Below, in pieces: positions 12,969 through 26,800 of a stretch of DNA of 64,000 nt (the first letter of the stretch is position 1; every line of letters starts with the position of its first letter). This stretch comes from Leuctra nigra (Eukaryota > Arthropoda > Insecta > Plecoptera > Leuctridae): the NCBI GenBank assembly GCA_934045905.1, contig OW203767.1, positions 17,115,073-17,179,072 of the forward strand, written 5' to 3'. Both the position numbers and the translations under genes were made by a program. Under the pieces are notes generated by a model, which was not told the origin of the DNA, did no database searches, and was given only the letters and a program-made list of their open reading frames with translations.

Positions 12969-13522
12969 ATGATGAAAACTGTTTCTACGCGCCTGTCGCG
13001 CACCCATAGGATTTTACAAAAGTCGGAGCTTCACGGGCACTTCTCAAATATAGCAGATTTTTATTAATTTTTCAAAATATTTTTTTTTACTCAACGTGGG
13101 TATATACATTGCCTCCAAAGTAGAGTAATTTGTATGTTGTGTGAACCATTCTAATTGGCATAAGATAAGCGTCAAATTTTAAAAATAGCCGCAATAGAAT
13201 GTAAAAAAAAAAAATCAAAAGTAAAATTTTTAAAAAAAGCATGGCGCATTGATTTTGCACAGGCCACGAAATCCTATTGTATTATTCTTCAGTTCATTTT
13301 CCTCTTGTGATGCCCTCCTAATAACGCAATGCACCAAGCTTAATTTTTTTTTGTTTAGGTAAAACTATTTTTCGAGATTTTAATGTTTAATTTGTTTAAA
13401 TTTTCTATTAAGTCTAATGTTTGAAATTTGGAGGATTATTTTATGTCAAATTCACGCACAAAGGCTAGGGGCAGAATCTGGGCTAAATGATTTCACAAAT
13501 TTTAAGTACGAACATTTTTTAT

Positions 13523-13722
13523 NNNNNNNNNNNNNNNNNNNNNNNNNNNNNNNNNNNNNNNNNNNNNNNNNNNNNNNNNNNNNNNNNNNNNNNNNNNNNN
13601 NNNNNNNNNNNNNNNNNNNNNNNNNNNNNNNNNNNNNNNNNNNNNNNNNNNNNNNNNNNNNNNNNNNNNNNNNNNNNNNNNNNNNNNNNNNNNNNNNNNN
13701 NNNNNNNNNNNNNNNNNNNNNN
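13523..13722. other. Assembly gap (200 N)
   Basis: Exactly 200 N. The round number suggests a scaffolding placeholder, so the true size is unknown. Two translations that seem to cross it are artefacts. Confidence 0.98.
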
Positions 13723-14777
13723 CTAATTAACGAAACAAAAAATTAAAAATGTACCAAGGGATAACCCTAAGTTTGTCTTTTATCTAATCACGATTAAAAT
13801 TTCAAATCATTTGGTCTACCCATTTCGTCTCCAATCGTATCGCAAAAAGTGTCTACAAAACGCAGCAAAATCGCTCGCGCTTGCAGCACCTTAACTATTA
13901 AAAATGTAAGAAAATTTTCTTTTCAATTTCATGAAATATTGTAAAATAAAACTTACCTTCCCATTGTACTTAATTTATTCCTCTACAGGATAATATTTCT
14001 CTAACACTACGATTTAAGAGAAATGTACACATTTTAAGTTCCCTAACAATTATCTTTCCAAAAAATCTCGAAACAGAGAATGCAAACCCAGTAAAACTGC
14101 TGAACTTATCATGTACAAATCAGCACCAACTCAAAGAGTTTTTTTTAGGCATCCCGAGACATTCTGCAACGGTTAGAACGCACATATGCGATGAAAAGAA
14201 AGGAATCGGAAGGTAATTAACAAAGCACGTACATAACAAACTTTGCATGTCATTTTAATAATGTAAATAGAATATCTCCACACGAGTCACGTAAAATATG
14301 GTCACCTGATATCAAGTTAATTTTCGATAAATTACTTTAAGTACATTGTACAATAAAAGGCACTAAAATAAAATTTCGTCAACACATTTACAACTAATAC
14401 ATAAAAAATAATAATTAAAATATGAAACAAATACTTCATGTAGGATATCTAGTATAAGTACAAGTAGGTCAGCATAAATTCAAATACCTACATATAACAG
14501 TTGCCAAGCCTGAGTGGATTTTAAAATCTAATCTTTACTATAAACAATTTGTATGCTTGCCACAAAATATTTCTTTGTAACCAAAAAAAATTGTAATGAG
14601 CCTAATTAAAATCTCAGAATAAAATGATATATACAATACTGCACAATCTACAATTAGTTACAAAACAAAGTGTTTGTTTAGCCGCCGTCACACCGGCACT
14701 CCTGCACAAGCCTGGTTGCTCGGACTTCCGCCGGTAGTGAAGTAATATCAACGTGTCCTCCAGTTCAGGTACTTGGG
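13723..14777 (-). other. Probable 3' UTR and downstream flank of the ASPP gene
   Basis: This lies directly downstream of the ASPP stop codon on the minus strand. It is AT-rich with no coding signal. A minus-strand AATAAA sits at 13974-13979, which would give a UTR of about 800 nt; other A-rich signals are possible. The end cannot be fixed from sequence alone. Confidence 0.35.
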
Positions 14778-14816
14778 TCATTCGGCCTGCTTGGTAGGTG
14801 TCACTCGTGGGTACAG
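14778..14816 (-). CDS. ASPP: ASPP exon R: C-terminal tail and stop
   Basis: After the acceptor ttcttcctctgcag the exon reads [12 protein letters not shown] and stop TGA. This matches the vertebrate tail (LLGLYPRIKP) and is in phase 0 with exon Q, so it is chosen over read-through of exon Q. Confidence 0.93.
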   Translation of the reverse strand: MYPRVTPTKQAE

Positions 14817-17800
14817 CTGCAGAGGAAGAACATTTTATTAAAAATCCAATTTTATTTTATTTTTATTATGAAATTTGAGCACATGGTACCAATTCCCACA
14901 AATAAGTGATACGTGATGGAGCCACTTCTGGCAAGATGGCTACCATCAGGTCCAATAATTAAATTGTTTGTTTTTACATTTCGTGTTTCCATAAAGCAGT
15001 GAAAAAACAAAAAACAAATAAAATTGATATTTAGCTATAAATTTACTTTCTTGGCCATAACGAACAACTATATCAACTATTTGTATTTATATTAATGCAA
15101 ATGCGCCCTTGATAGCCGCCATTTACCTAGTACCACAAAATCCACCAGAGGTCAGTTGTGTTCCTTATTTTCTCGAATACTGTTGTACTTCGAAATTACA
15201 TCTTATTTTGATATATTTAAGCCCTTAAAATATTTATTTTTTGGAACTATCTATCTAGTATCTATGCTTTTGCATTTGTTGTAATCTGATTTTTAAGTAC
15301 AATGAAAAGACCCTTGGAGGTGGAAAACTAATATTTTTTTGTTATTTAATAAAACATTAAAAATACTCTCACACATCTGTTTTCCCCCAAGATGTCACAT
15401 ATCGATCCGCACAATTACACGTTTCGTCAATGTTCACGATTACAGTCGGAAGTGACCGAGTCGAGTGTAGATGATGAAATCAGAGTATGCTCACCCCCAG
15501 CAGGTTCCGTGGAATGTACCCCTCGAGCGGTCCGAGCTTGGACCACCACCACTCCCTCTCGCTCTCGTCTCCCTTGCGCACGACGATCAGTTGCTCGCCG
15601 AGCTGGAAGCTGAGCTCGTCGGCGTGGTGCGCCTCGTAGCTGAACACTGCGAACACCGCGCCGCTGTTCAGGATGCCCAGCTTCTCTTGCACACCTGCAG
15701 AGCAAACCACACGTGAGTGCGTACGGCCACACGGTTGTTAGAATAAGCCTATTGTTACAGTATGCAATTGAAATGAGATAGTTTAAATTTGAGGCAAATG
15801 AAATTGAGATTTGAATGAAACTCTAATCAAATTGCCTTATAAATGAAAATCAAATTGTCCAATTTGAATTACATGGTGCAATATGGGCTTCATGGAAATA
15901 CTCCGTTTAATAAATTTCCGCCGAGTATAATGATCCAAAAAAATCGTAAAATTCACACAAATATAAAAAACAGTGATATAATAAGTAATAAAAGAGTTTA
16001 TCTATAGAATTCTCTTCGATTATGCAGTAAAAATAATTTAGAGAATCAGCAGAATTGAGGAATCCATTCAATGCATCAATGCATTCTCTTTTAAATTCCA
16101 CGTCTCGAAGCCTCTAAATTAGTTAATAGAGAACCTTTTGAACCTTTTAACACAAATCTCAATCAAACTTTGGCTTGTTTTGCACACGAGTAAGAGCGAA
16201 GGAGGTACGTACTGTAGAGATACTCGGAGCATCCGTCGAAGCCCTCCTCGTCCTCCTCGCACTTCTCGGCAGCCGTTTCGTGGTCGGACAGAGTCGTGGC
16301 GAAGATGCAGGCTCCGTGCTCCACCAGGAAGCGGACCATCGCCAGGTTGTTGCATGACGCAGCGCAGTGAAGCGGTGTCCTGAACATAGCGGTTATCAGT
16401 CAATAAACATTGGGATGAGCGGAGCATGAGACTAATAGTATACAATATTTAATTTAAAAAATTATATTGCAAGAAACGATGTTAGTTCATTCTTATGTCT
16501 AATTTTAAGAATATCAATAGATATTTCCATGCTTCCTCATTTACTCAAAATATCAAATTTAAGACAAAGTCTTGAAAATATCATATTTTGAAAAAAAAAG
16601 CGATATAAAAGTCTTCTATTTTCTGCGACACTCACCATCCGTCACTGTCCTGGGCGTTGACGTCGCAGCCGAACTCGACGAGGAACTTGACGATCTCCAG
16701 GTGGCCGGCACAGATGGCGTTGTGAAGCGCGGTGATGCCTTCGTCGTTCGCAGCACTCGGGTTCGTCACTTGACCTGAAACAACACCGGTCATGATCCCA
16801 GATCCCACAAACACAATGAAGATTGCAATTTGAATTGATTTATTTACATATTTCCCAATATGAAAATCCCTCATTTCTAGCAAAGATAAGAAACTGTCCC
16901 ATCCTAAGCCAATCCAAACCTAATTTCAGTTTTATGCAACTGTTCTTGAAATGTAGAAAATTCACAACACTTATAATTTCACAGTATGAAAATTGCACGA
17001 AAATATTACGTAATATCAAACAAATATTGTTGACTTGGTGTAAATGTTCGGTATACCAGTTTCAATCAAGCAACATGTCCTTCAGCTCGCTCCTACTACA
17101 AACCGAGCAGGACAGAAACGCACCTGCAGTTCTTCTGACGAGCTCCAGCTCACCCTCCAGCGCAGCGTCGAGTAGCAGAGCCAGGGGATCGAAGCTGACT
17201 CTCCGGCCGAACAACTTGGAGCCGTTGGCTGACTTGAGGTTGCCCTTGCGTCGGCGCACGATGTGAACACCGTCCGATCCTGGCGGAGAACATAGCTCGT
17301 TAGCGTCACACAGAAACGCGGGTTTATGGCATTAGTTATTAAATAATCACGTTTTCTCTCTGTAATTAATTGTAAAATTTTGTAAAGGAATTGTTAATAT
17401 CCACTCCATTTATTTAAAAATAGATCTCTTATGGTACACTTGGCACAACTAAAATTGATCGTTTTGTAATTTGTTGAAAATATCATAATCTAACCAAATA
17501 TCTTTGATCCAACATAGCCAATTTCGCCCTTTAAACACATAAAAAATCGAAACCATGTGCAAAGATTGTCTTAATGAATATAGATACCTAGATCTAAAAT
17601 AACCTGTCACAGGCATACCGTATTAACTCGTGTATAAGACGCACTCGTGTATAAGACGCACCCTTGTTTTGAGAAGTCTATTTTAAGTAAACACTTAGCA
17701 TGCGTGTATAAGACGCAGTAAAAGGATGAAAAACATTGTGTGTTTGCATACATGATATCCATCTAAATGTCGGTTTTCTAGCTAACTGAGCTATTTGAAT

Positions 17801-20800
17801 GAAAATCACTGCCAACTTGTTGTAAACAAACAGTAATGTCCTGCTTCTGAGAAAGGGGGGAGGGGAGTCTCTTCCCAGCAGCTGTTGCTTGCTCTTTGAG
17901 GCATGCACCTACCTTTCCTCTGCATTCCAAAACAAACCCAACTCCTCTCCTCCCCTTCCATTAAGATCGCCATTCAACAGTGTTTAGTCTATTTTATGTC
18001 TGTCAGAGCAATGTTTTTCAGAAGTAAACATATATTTTGTCTCCTGATCTAAATGCAAGGTTAAACATTATGTTGCAGAAATTTAAAATGTTAATAGTGT
18101 TGTGTCTAGACACAGTATGACTGAGTAGTCCAGACAGAGTGAGAGGTAAAGGCAGAGATAGACAACATGTGGCAGTCTACCACAGCTCTGTTTACAAACA
18201 TCCACCTTGGATTTACTGGGAAAAAAGCTTGGTATGCGTGTATAAGACGCAGGGCTGTTTTCAGAATCAAAATATTGACATATAATTGCGTCTTATACAC
18301 GAGTTAATACGGTAATTTAATATTCTTGACTTTATCTTTAATTTGCAATAAACCAGGTACCTACTAGCTATTCATACCAATATTTAAATTGAATCATCAT
18401 TATGAATATAATTACCTGGTGACTGTTTGTCCTGGTTGATACTGTTCAACGTGTCGACGCTGGAAGTGGGCGAACTCTCCGTGGCATCGCTCTTGCCTCC
18501 CTCCTCGCTCCCTCCCTCCAGCTCCGCCTCCTTGATCGCCACTCGGTCCGTCTCGTCCGCGCTCGTCCCGATCACGGGGCTCTCCACGGACTTCACCAGG
18601 TCCGCGGGCGGGGCCTCGGACTCGGGGAATAGGAACGCGGGCGGCATCTCGATGCGGCGGTTCATGGACATGTGGACGCCGTTGTTGTTGTTGTTATTGT
18701 TGTTGATTGATATGTTATTCACGACGCCTGTACCTGGAAAAGAAAAGAGTTTGTTTATGTCATCAAACGTTAACCAGTAATGAAGAATGACTCAGGTATT
18801 TTGAATTTTCAGTTAATGGCATCATAAACTGTAAAACAAGAGAGGGGGATCGATAGATTCTACAGAAAAAGGCTCAATTTCTTTGGATTTATATGTTCTA
18901 CAAATATTAAGATGTCAAAAATCCACTTAGAAGTCTACTTACGTATGGTTCGACTTTTTGGCTTGTAAGTGGATTTTACATTGGGATTTCAGGGCAGGTT
19001 TCTTTAAAATATTAATCTAGAACCAAATTAGGAATGAATGAAAACTTTTATTAAAAATCGACTGAGTAAGTTTTTCATTCTAAATTTTATTGTATTCACA
19101 TCTGCCACCAATTGTAGTATTTTAAATCGATCAAATAAAATTAAAATGTCATCGTCTGAATATATTTTCTTTATCAAATAAATAGTATTTGGTAATTTGA
19201 TTAGTTGGGTCATTCTCCACTAAATGGAATATTCTTGTCCTGTCCATTTTTAATACAGATATTAAAGAAAATATCAATGCCTTTATTTTTTTTATTTTTA
19301 TATAGATGCTACTTGACAATTACAGCCATAGTGTAAGGTTAGTATCATGCACATCTAAGAGCTACAGCCCAAAATACCCCCCAAAAGTCATTCCCCTAGC
19401 TTGTCCCTCACCCCGTTTTCCAGCATTGCTTTTGCCATATATCTTAAAGTACATTAATTAAATGTACCAAAAATAAATGTTAAGCTTATTAATAGTGTAT
19501 CTTGACATATGTAACAAATTCACATTCATATATTTATAAAATGTTATGTTTTAACTGTAATTAAAACATGTCCCGAGTTTTGGCATCTTTCTGAAGCCAT
19601 TTTAATATATTTTTTTATTATTATTTGCAGTTGGTATTTAACATGTGTCTAAGTGTAGCAACTAGCTTGATGGTGCTGACAAGCCAGGAACACTCGAAAT
19701 ATGTAATTTGAATGATAATTGTGGCTATAATAGCAAAAATGCTACAATTTTCAGGGGCGTATGTTTTCTCTCCATCATTCCCCTATTCGATTATAATTAT
19801 GTACTTATGTTGAAATCATACTTTTTGGCAATTCAAACGTGATAATAATAGTGACCCAAACATAACCTCAAAATTTCAGCTCATAAAATGTATTACTAGA
19901 GATTTGGCAGCATATTTAAACTCAGTACGTCATTCCCCTAGCTCTAAAATTTCGTCATTCCCCTATGTTTCACTAATCTTATTAACACAGTAAATTATAT
20001 TATTTCATTTTGATCTCAGATGAGCAATGAATAATACTTCAACAAGTATTTTCAAAGACCCCATGAAATAAAAAGCAGAAAAAATCATATCATTTAAAAA
20101 AATATTTAGCTTCTTCAATATTCCATTTAGTGGAGAATGACCCAGTTATTGGTTGACTGTATCAAGAAATTAGTGGAAGCTAACAAAAATTTAGTTTTAT
20201 AATTGATCAATTTAAAATACTACAATTGGTGGCAGATGTGGATACAATAAAATTTCGAATGAAAAACTTACTAAATCGATTGTCATTCATTGTTTTGCAA
20301 CGACACGACACTATGATATTATATATACTCTTACTTACCATTGCCATTGCCGTTAAGGTTAGAGAGCTTGAGTTTCGGATGCTCGGATATGGGCTGCTTC
20401 TTGATGGTCAGCGGTCGAGCCTTGATGAGCGGCAGCGGCTCTACGTTGCTGCCGAGCTGCGGTGGCTTGCGGCTGCTCATGGTGAAGTCCTCCGGAGGCT
20501 CGCTCAAGGGGGGTGGAGGCGGACAGGGGGGCACGGGGTCCTCTATGGGAGGAGGGGGTAAAGGCACTGGGTGTGTAGGTTGGTGTTCTTGAGCTCTGAA
20601 AAGAAAGAAGATAAATTTAAAATGATAACATAATTAAAAAGTGGTTCTGTAGAACTGTGGAATAAATATAATAGAAATACAATTTTAATTCTTGATACTA
20701 AAAGTTTCTCGATGACGTAATAATGGGATGATATTTTTTCACTTTACTTCCAGACAAAACTTTTAACTACATTGATTTTATGTCAAGTCATGAAATAGAA

Positions 20801-23800
20801 AGGCCAACTTTCTTCCAAAAACATGCTTTTCATATTTTGGGTAAAATTATTGACATTATTCCGAATTTCAAAAATTATTTGTATAAGAGTATCTCTTGCT
20901 TTGGCATACTATAATTGTAATCAGCATCATCAAGTGCAAAGTCATGTACATATTGCCAACACACCTGTGTCCTCTATTGTCACTCTCCTCGACATGCCCC
21001 TGCCTGGGCGGAGGCGGAGGTTTAACCACCGTCGCCGGCTTGGGCGGCAGCGCGGGCTTGGGCGTCCCCGGGTCGGGGGTGCCCAGCGGCGTCGAGCTGC
21101 CTTGCGGAGGTGACAGGGGGGACGAGGGGCCATGTGGGGGTGCAGGAGGGCCCCCAGACGTGTTCAGGATCTGAGGCTGCACCGGCAGGATCTTCTGGGA
21201 GGACGTCTGGTAGATCGGCGACGGCTTCTGGTGCGGAGATGACGGCGCGACGTTGCTCACCGGCTTCTGGAACAACGCATGATTAACATTTCGCTCTAAC
21301 AAACGCTCACTACGATAAATATTAAATACGTAACATAAATAGGTACATTTAGCAAAATCATTCAAATAACAACAGTTTGTGTATTTAAATTCTACTTGTT
21401 TACTATGGTTTCAGGCTTTTAGAGCATATTTCTATAAAAAAAAATGTATTGCAGCATTTTAAAATTAAGTAATTGAATTTAGAGACTCTTTTCAATCCAC
21501 TGATATTGCAATCCACTTCAATCCACTTCAAGTTTCATGGATAAAATAAGGTCTTTCAAATTTCCCTTCAATGAAATTTGCTTTTGCACACCGAGATCTA
21601 GGTATGTAGGTATTATAAACTAAAATATTAGATAAAATATGTAATTTCAAGTTGAAAAATATTCTCAATCGGTGTGTGATCATTGTAAACTAATGAGACG
21701 CACACCGCCATGACTGGAGCTACTCTACGAGCTACTTACGACCCACCTCGCTGTCTAGCGTGAGTAGCGTGGGAGGCAAGACAACACAAGACGCGGACAC
21801 CGCACAACAATAACACTGATACATTGCGTGTCGGTCGCACGTCCGAGCCAATGCCGACGCCGGTGCCGGGACCAGTGTCGGACGCAACACCTGTGTCCAA
21901 CATTGCATGCACCGTACATTCACCGTGCCGTTAGTGTGCAGACATGCAAGCCAAAGAGTCCTCGGTTCAAGTCAAATATGTACAAGGATAATATGAAACT
22001 AAACATCTATTAGTTTTTAAAAAATCACGTATTGGTAACAAAATTGAAAATGTATTTCCTTCACAAAAATATTAGTTCACAAAATAAATTAAAATGCATT
22101 TGAGCTAATTCTTAAAAACAAAAAATAAACATATCAACTACTTGTATGTAGATATGGAAAAATTGCAACATATTTTTAATACCTTTCATAAAAACTATTT
22201 CACAATATAAATTACAATTGATACTATGAAATTACAAATATTTGAGTGTATTTTATTTGATATAGAATGTAATAAGAGAATGCTAGAGAAAGAAATTGAG
22301 CTTATACCAACAGGTAATGAAATGAGATTCCAGAAATGAAAGTAAAATAAATTTTATAAAATCTTAAAAATTAAGTATCATTCTTAAATGAATGATATTA
22401 CAATACGCATTTTAAAAGCTGATTTTAAAACAAACAAAAACTTGCACCACACCTAGTTTTAGACAATATGTTTTAGTACTCAGCTTTTACCTACTCATAT
22501 ATTAAAAACATCAAATGAAAATCTTCCCAACACATGCAGTTGCATCATGCAGTTGTCTATAAGAATGATTGCATGCAATAAGTAACCAGAAGCTCACCTG
22601 GTGGCTGTTTGAGGAACTAGCGCTGCTGTTGGTCGCGAGCGAAGACGTTGACGACGTAGTTGACGACGTGCCGCCGACGGGCTGACCTCTCGTCAAGCCG
22701 TGAAGCCCGGAGTGGTTGTAGCCAGGTTGTAGTAAGCCGTATGGCCTGGAATTCAAATACAGCACTTAATATTCTGCTAAAATATGAAATACATTCCATC
22801 AGTAATCAAAACAATAAAACATTCTGGTGGAACACCAGACATTTATGATATTAAATAATATTTAACAAGTGGGAGAAATTATTTCTTTACAGCTGGGATA
22901 ATGGGTATTTTGAGGTATTTTGTAAATGTCGTTTTTATTTGATTTGATATTAAAAGATTTATGTCATTAAGTAGCATTATTTTAGTATTTAAAAAAATAA
23001 TTAATCTGCATTTTGTTGCTGATGGCATGCACATTGCAATGAGCATTTTTGTTAATAAGACTTCTCAATAATTCAAACTATAATTAGCTTTGGAATTGCA
23101 CAGATAAAACGTGGGCCGCTGGTTAAAACGTATAATTTTCCCAAAACTCTAGAGTGCAGGTGTAGGCAGGCACTCACAAATGAACATAAATTATATACTT
23201 AATACATTACTCAAGAGTTTTTGTTGCACTCCACTAGCTTGTAGGTGGATTTAGGGTGGCTCCTCAAACATTCAAGTGTAAGTAACCAAACAACAACATC
23301 ACTAAACTGTTTATAATTACTTCCTCTCTCGCTAGCAATTTATCATTTGTGCCAGCCAGTGAATTAAAAACAAATTTATGTCATTATAAATAAATTTACT
23401 ATCATTTGTCCGCCTGCCATTCACTACCGAAAACTGGGAGCAAAAAAGAAACTAATGAGTAATGAATGACTCATGAATGAAACTAGCCTGGGGCAAAAAG
23501 TAACAATAAGAAGTTGTAAAGAATGTGGAATATTACAGGATTACGTAAGGTTTTGTATGGTTATTTACCTCAGACCAGGATGTCCTAACGCATTAGCAGA
23601 TTTGTTTCCCTGTTGGTAATTTGTTGGAAGTTCTTGGTTTTGATTGGTTGGGACACCTTTCAGTACTTTGTTCACTGCTAATGACGCGGAAACCGGCGCA
23701 CTCAAAACCGTCATGCCCGATTGTTGATTTACACCACTATTAATGTTATTATTTATATTGTTTATATTGTTGTTATTATTCTTGGCAGATTCGTTGGAAT

Positions 23801-26800
23801 CGTTTCGTTTCACGTCGTCCGCCCCCGGGTGCGGAATCTTTGTCCCCGACACAAAGTTGACGGTGAACTTGGTGTTGTACGGAAGCGTCTGATACTTCGG
23901 ATCGGACTTGCTGCCGCCGAACTCCGGCAAGTAGAACTCCTCGTCGCCGGCGGAGATGTGCGGCTGGTTGACGCTGGCGATCAGCTTCGCGTGGAGGTCG
24001 TCGTGGGACGGAGGTCGCTCCTTCATCTCATTCGTCGCCGCGATCCCGTCGGGTTGGTGCGAGTGCTTCAAGAACGGTCCGGGCACGACCTCGCGGTTCT
24101 GCAACGGAGGCGGTTTCGTGTTGGTCGGCCTGTGAAGTGGCTTCTCGGCATCCACAACCTGCAAAACATTACGAATTAAAAATACTATTGTTTGCAATTT
24201 AAATTTAAATTATGAATTAGGACTTGAAAAACTAATTAAATATAAATTGGAACAAGAAATTAGGTAATATTCTCAGATTTCAGACATTGAAATTTATAAT
24301 TTTTAATTTTTAAATTTAAATTTTTAATTTAGCAGAAATGTCATGATTGCAAAACAATAATATTGCATTCTTTTAATATGATCCAGATATTATTTTAACA
24401 TGTTACATACTTATTTATCCAAGTTCAAGACCAGAAACATAATATTGGAGGAAAATATGCCATGAACCTTATATTATCTGCTTGCATAGTTTTGTTTCCT
24501 ACATATACTTAGTAAACAAACGTCTGAGCATGACCAGAAGGCGATGAGTGGAGTCAGTAAGTACCTGCTTGTGGTTGACGTTTGGTTGTGGCACATGGTG
24601 ATATGGTTCTACAGCTGCGATGTTGCCCGCACTGATCAGCGGTCGGTTCAGTTTGCCTCCCTGCTGGTAGGGGTGCTGCTGGATGACTGCTGCCGAGTTC
24701 ACACTCCTGCAACATCAAGCAAACTGCCTTCAAATACAAGGACATTGTTGACCCTCAATCTTAGTATCCAAAGCAGTTGAATTAGAGTGGAAGGTACAGA
24801 AACTTATCTGGTGATGTTGAATATTTATGTTCTTGACACAGATCAAGAATAAAAAATGTCGGTACATTTTCAACGACAAATGATATATTAATAAATTACA
24901 ACCTGCTAACTTACTTTTAAAATAAGTGAAGTCATATGTGAATACATGGATTAGTACTGTTTTTTTAACTTCAAACAATTGTTGATTCAAACTGCTTAGG
25001 ACAAATAAATGGTAAATTAATAAGTTTTCCAACTTGAAACTAACAAAAAACTTGAAACAAAAATGAAAATCTATTGATTTGTGATTGTAGTAAGCGTCCC
25101 ACGCACCTGAGTGTCTGATTGGACTTGTGACTGGCCGCTGTGATCTGATTGGCCAGCTGCTGGTTGAGCAGCCGCTTCTGATGCAAGCGGTCCTGCAGCT
25201 CGGAGATCCGCTTGTCGATGTTGGTCATCTCCTCCTGGCGTTGCGTAAGCGCCTCGCGCTGCTGGGACAGGCGCGCATTCTGCTGCTCGTTCAGCTTGTT
25301 GCGGTACTGAAACATATCGTAGTGCCCGTTAGTTCAATTGTAATTCTTTATTATTAGTGACTTAGCTTCTGGATGAAACGTGGTATTCCTACAAGTCTGC
25401 AGCTTTTCAAACTATTATTATTTCGGAATTAATAATTAAAAATATATACGTAATTTAATTTTTTTTTTAAATTTAAAGTAAGAAAAAAATAAATAAATTG
25501 TTTAAATTTAAAAAGTATGAACTCAATTTAAATACTTTTGTAAATTAGAATAAATTTCCAAGAATTTCATATTGAAAGGAGGTTTGATTTTTAGAATTCT
25601 TGGTACATTTTAGTTCAATTCAAAGTACGAGTTAGAAAATTAATTTTCATACTTCAAAAATTCGATTTGTCATTGTGGGAATTTATGAGAACAGTTAATT
25701 ATGTCCCAGCATTTTTTATTTCATCAATTGGTCACAAAAATGCATTTTATAATAATATAGATATATATATACCTTCAGCTGCACCATAAAAACACCTTCC
25801 CAAAACTCCACTACCAAAACAACCAAAAAATAATAATAATAAATAACATATCGCGAGACATGATGAATGATCATGATGCCGATCAGACAGTCTGATAGCC
25901 CTCTAAATCACAGCACCGTTTGACACACTGACAGATCCCACCCGATACGAAACCCCAACTAAACGGTGCCCCAGAATGCACAGACCTAATTGGCCACGTA
26001 TCAACCCCATCTGACCAATCAGCTGGGCCAGCATCTGACCTGGCAGTGGACCACCTGCGACATATCGTTCTCGATACACGACCCAGGCATCTCGACTATT
26101 TGCACGCTAATTAGTGTATACACCGCCGTGCTTGTTTACACTGTGTGTGGCAATAAACACCGAACAATGTGTTCGGGTTGCCTAATAATAAATCACACGT
26201 GAAATCCTGAGCTAATCAAATAGCTGGTGAAGAAATATGCTGAGTTTACAAAGAATGATAACACATTTTATTCACTTGCAAATATTGAAGTGGAATACTT
26301 ATACATTCCAGTTTACAGTTAGCTACGTTTTTATTTGAGCTAGTGTGATTTTTAACAAATTCACGACAAAAGATCCATTGATACAGAACAAAAGGACATA
26401 AAACGTATTCAACTAAGGTATTTGGGTCTTTAGAATTTTAATCTCCTGTTCAAAGTCAACGCAGACGTTTTCTTAGAAAGAACGAAAGATTTAGATCTAG
26501 AAAAATATTTAAAACGACCAAATGTTTTTCTTTCGAACGCCAGAAAGGAGCAGGGGACTGTGCAATAAGATTACAAAGAGAGTGCAAACGGCAATAAAAA
26601 TTGTTTACGTTGTAAGCTATTTTTTTTAGTATTACTGGAAAATGATAAGTCTGGAAAGTGTGTTACAGTTTGTAGAGAAATTAGAAGATCGGGAGATTGT
26701 CTAGAACAATTTTCTTATGAATTAGACAAGGGAAGAGCATTAGTCTGGAAGCTTTGTTGATGAACATGGAAATGTGTTCTCATTTCTCAACGACACGGGA

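Larger units (their letters stand above)
3661..13522. other. About 10 kb without a resolved gene; dispersed repeats
   Basis: AT-rich DNA with only short, unrecognised open frames (none over about 115 codons). It holds homopolymer C/G tracts, two copies of a ~200-bp MITE (7016-7216 and 11123-11326), a 78-bp hairpin (8769-8846), a 25-bp minisatellite (10851-10960) and a promoter-like cluster at 8560-8720. It may be an intron or the 5' flank of the minus-strand gene at 869-3320. Confidence 0.5.

Noticed and set aside
13417..13746. Plus-strand frames across the N gap
   Set aside because: They consist mostly of unknown residues and exist only because N codons are not read as stops.
15480..15494. 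Stop codon shortly after RNLLG as the natural end of ASPP
   Set aside because: A perfect donor (GGG|GTGAGC) precedes it, and the next exon supplies the conserved LYPR tail in phase.
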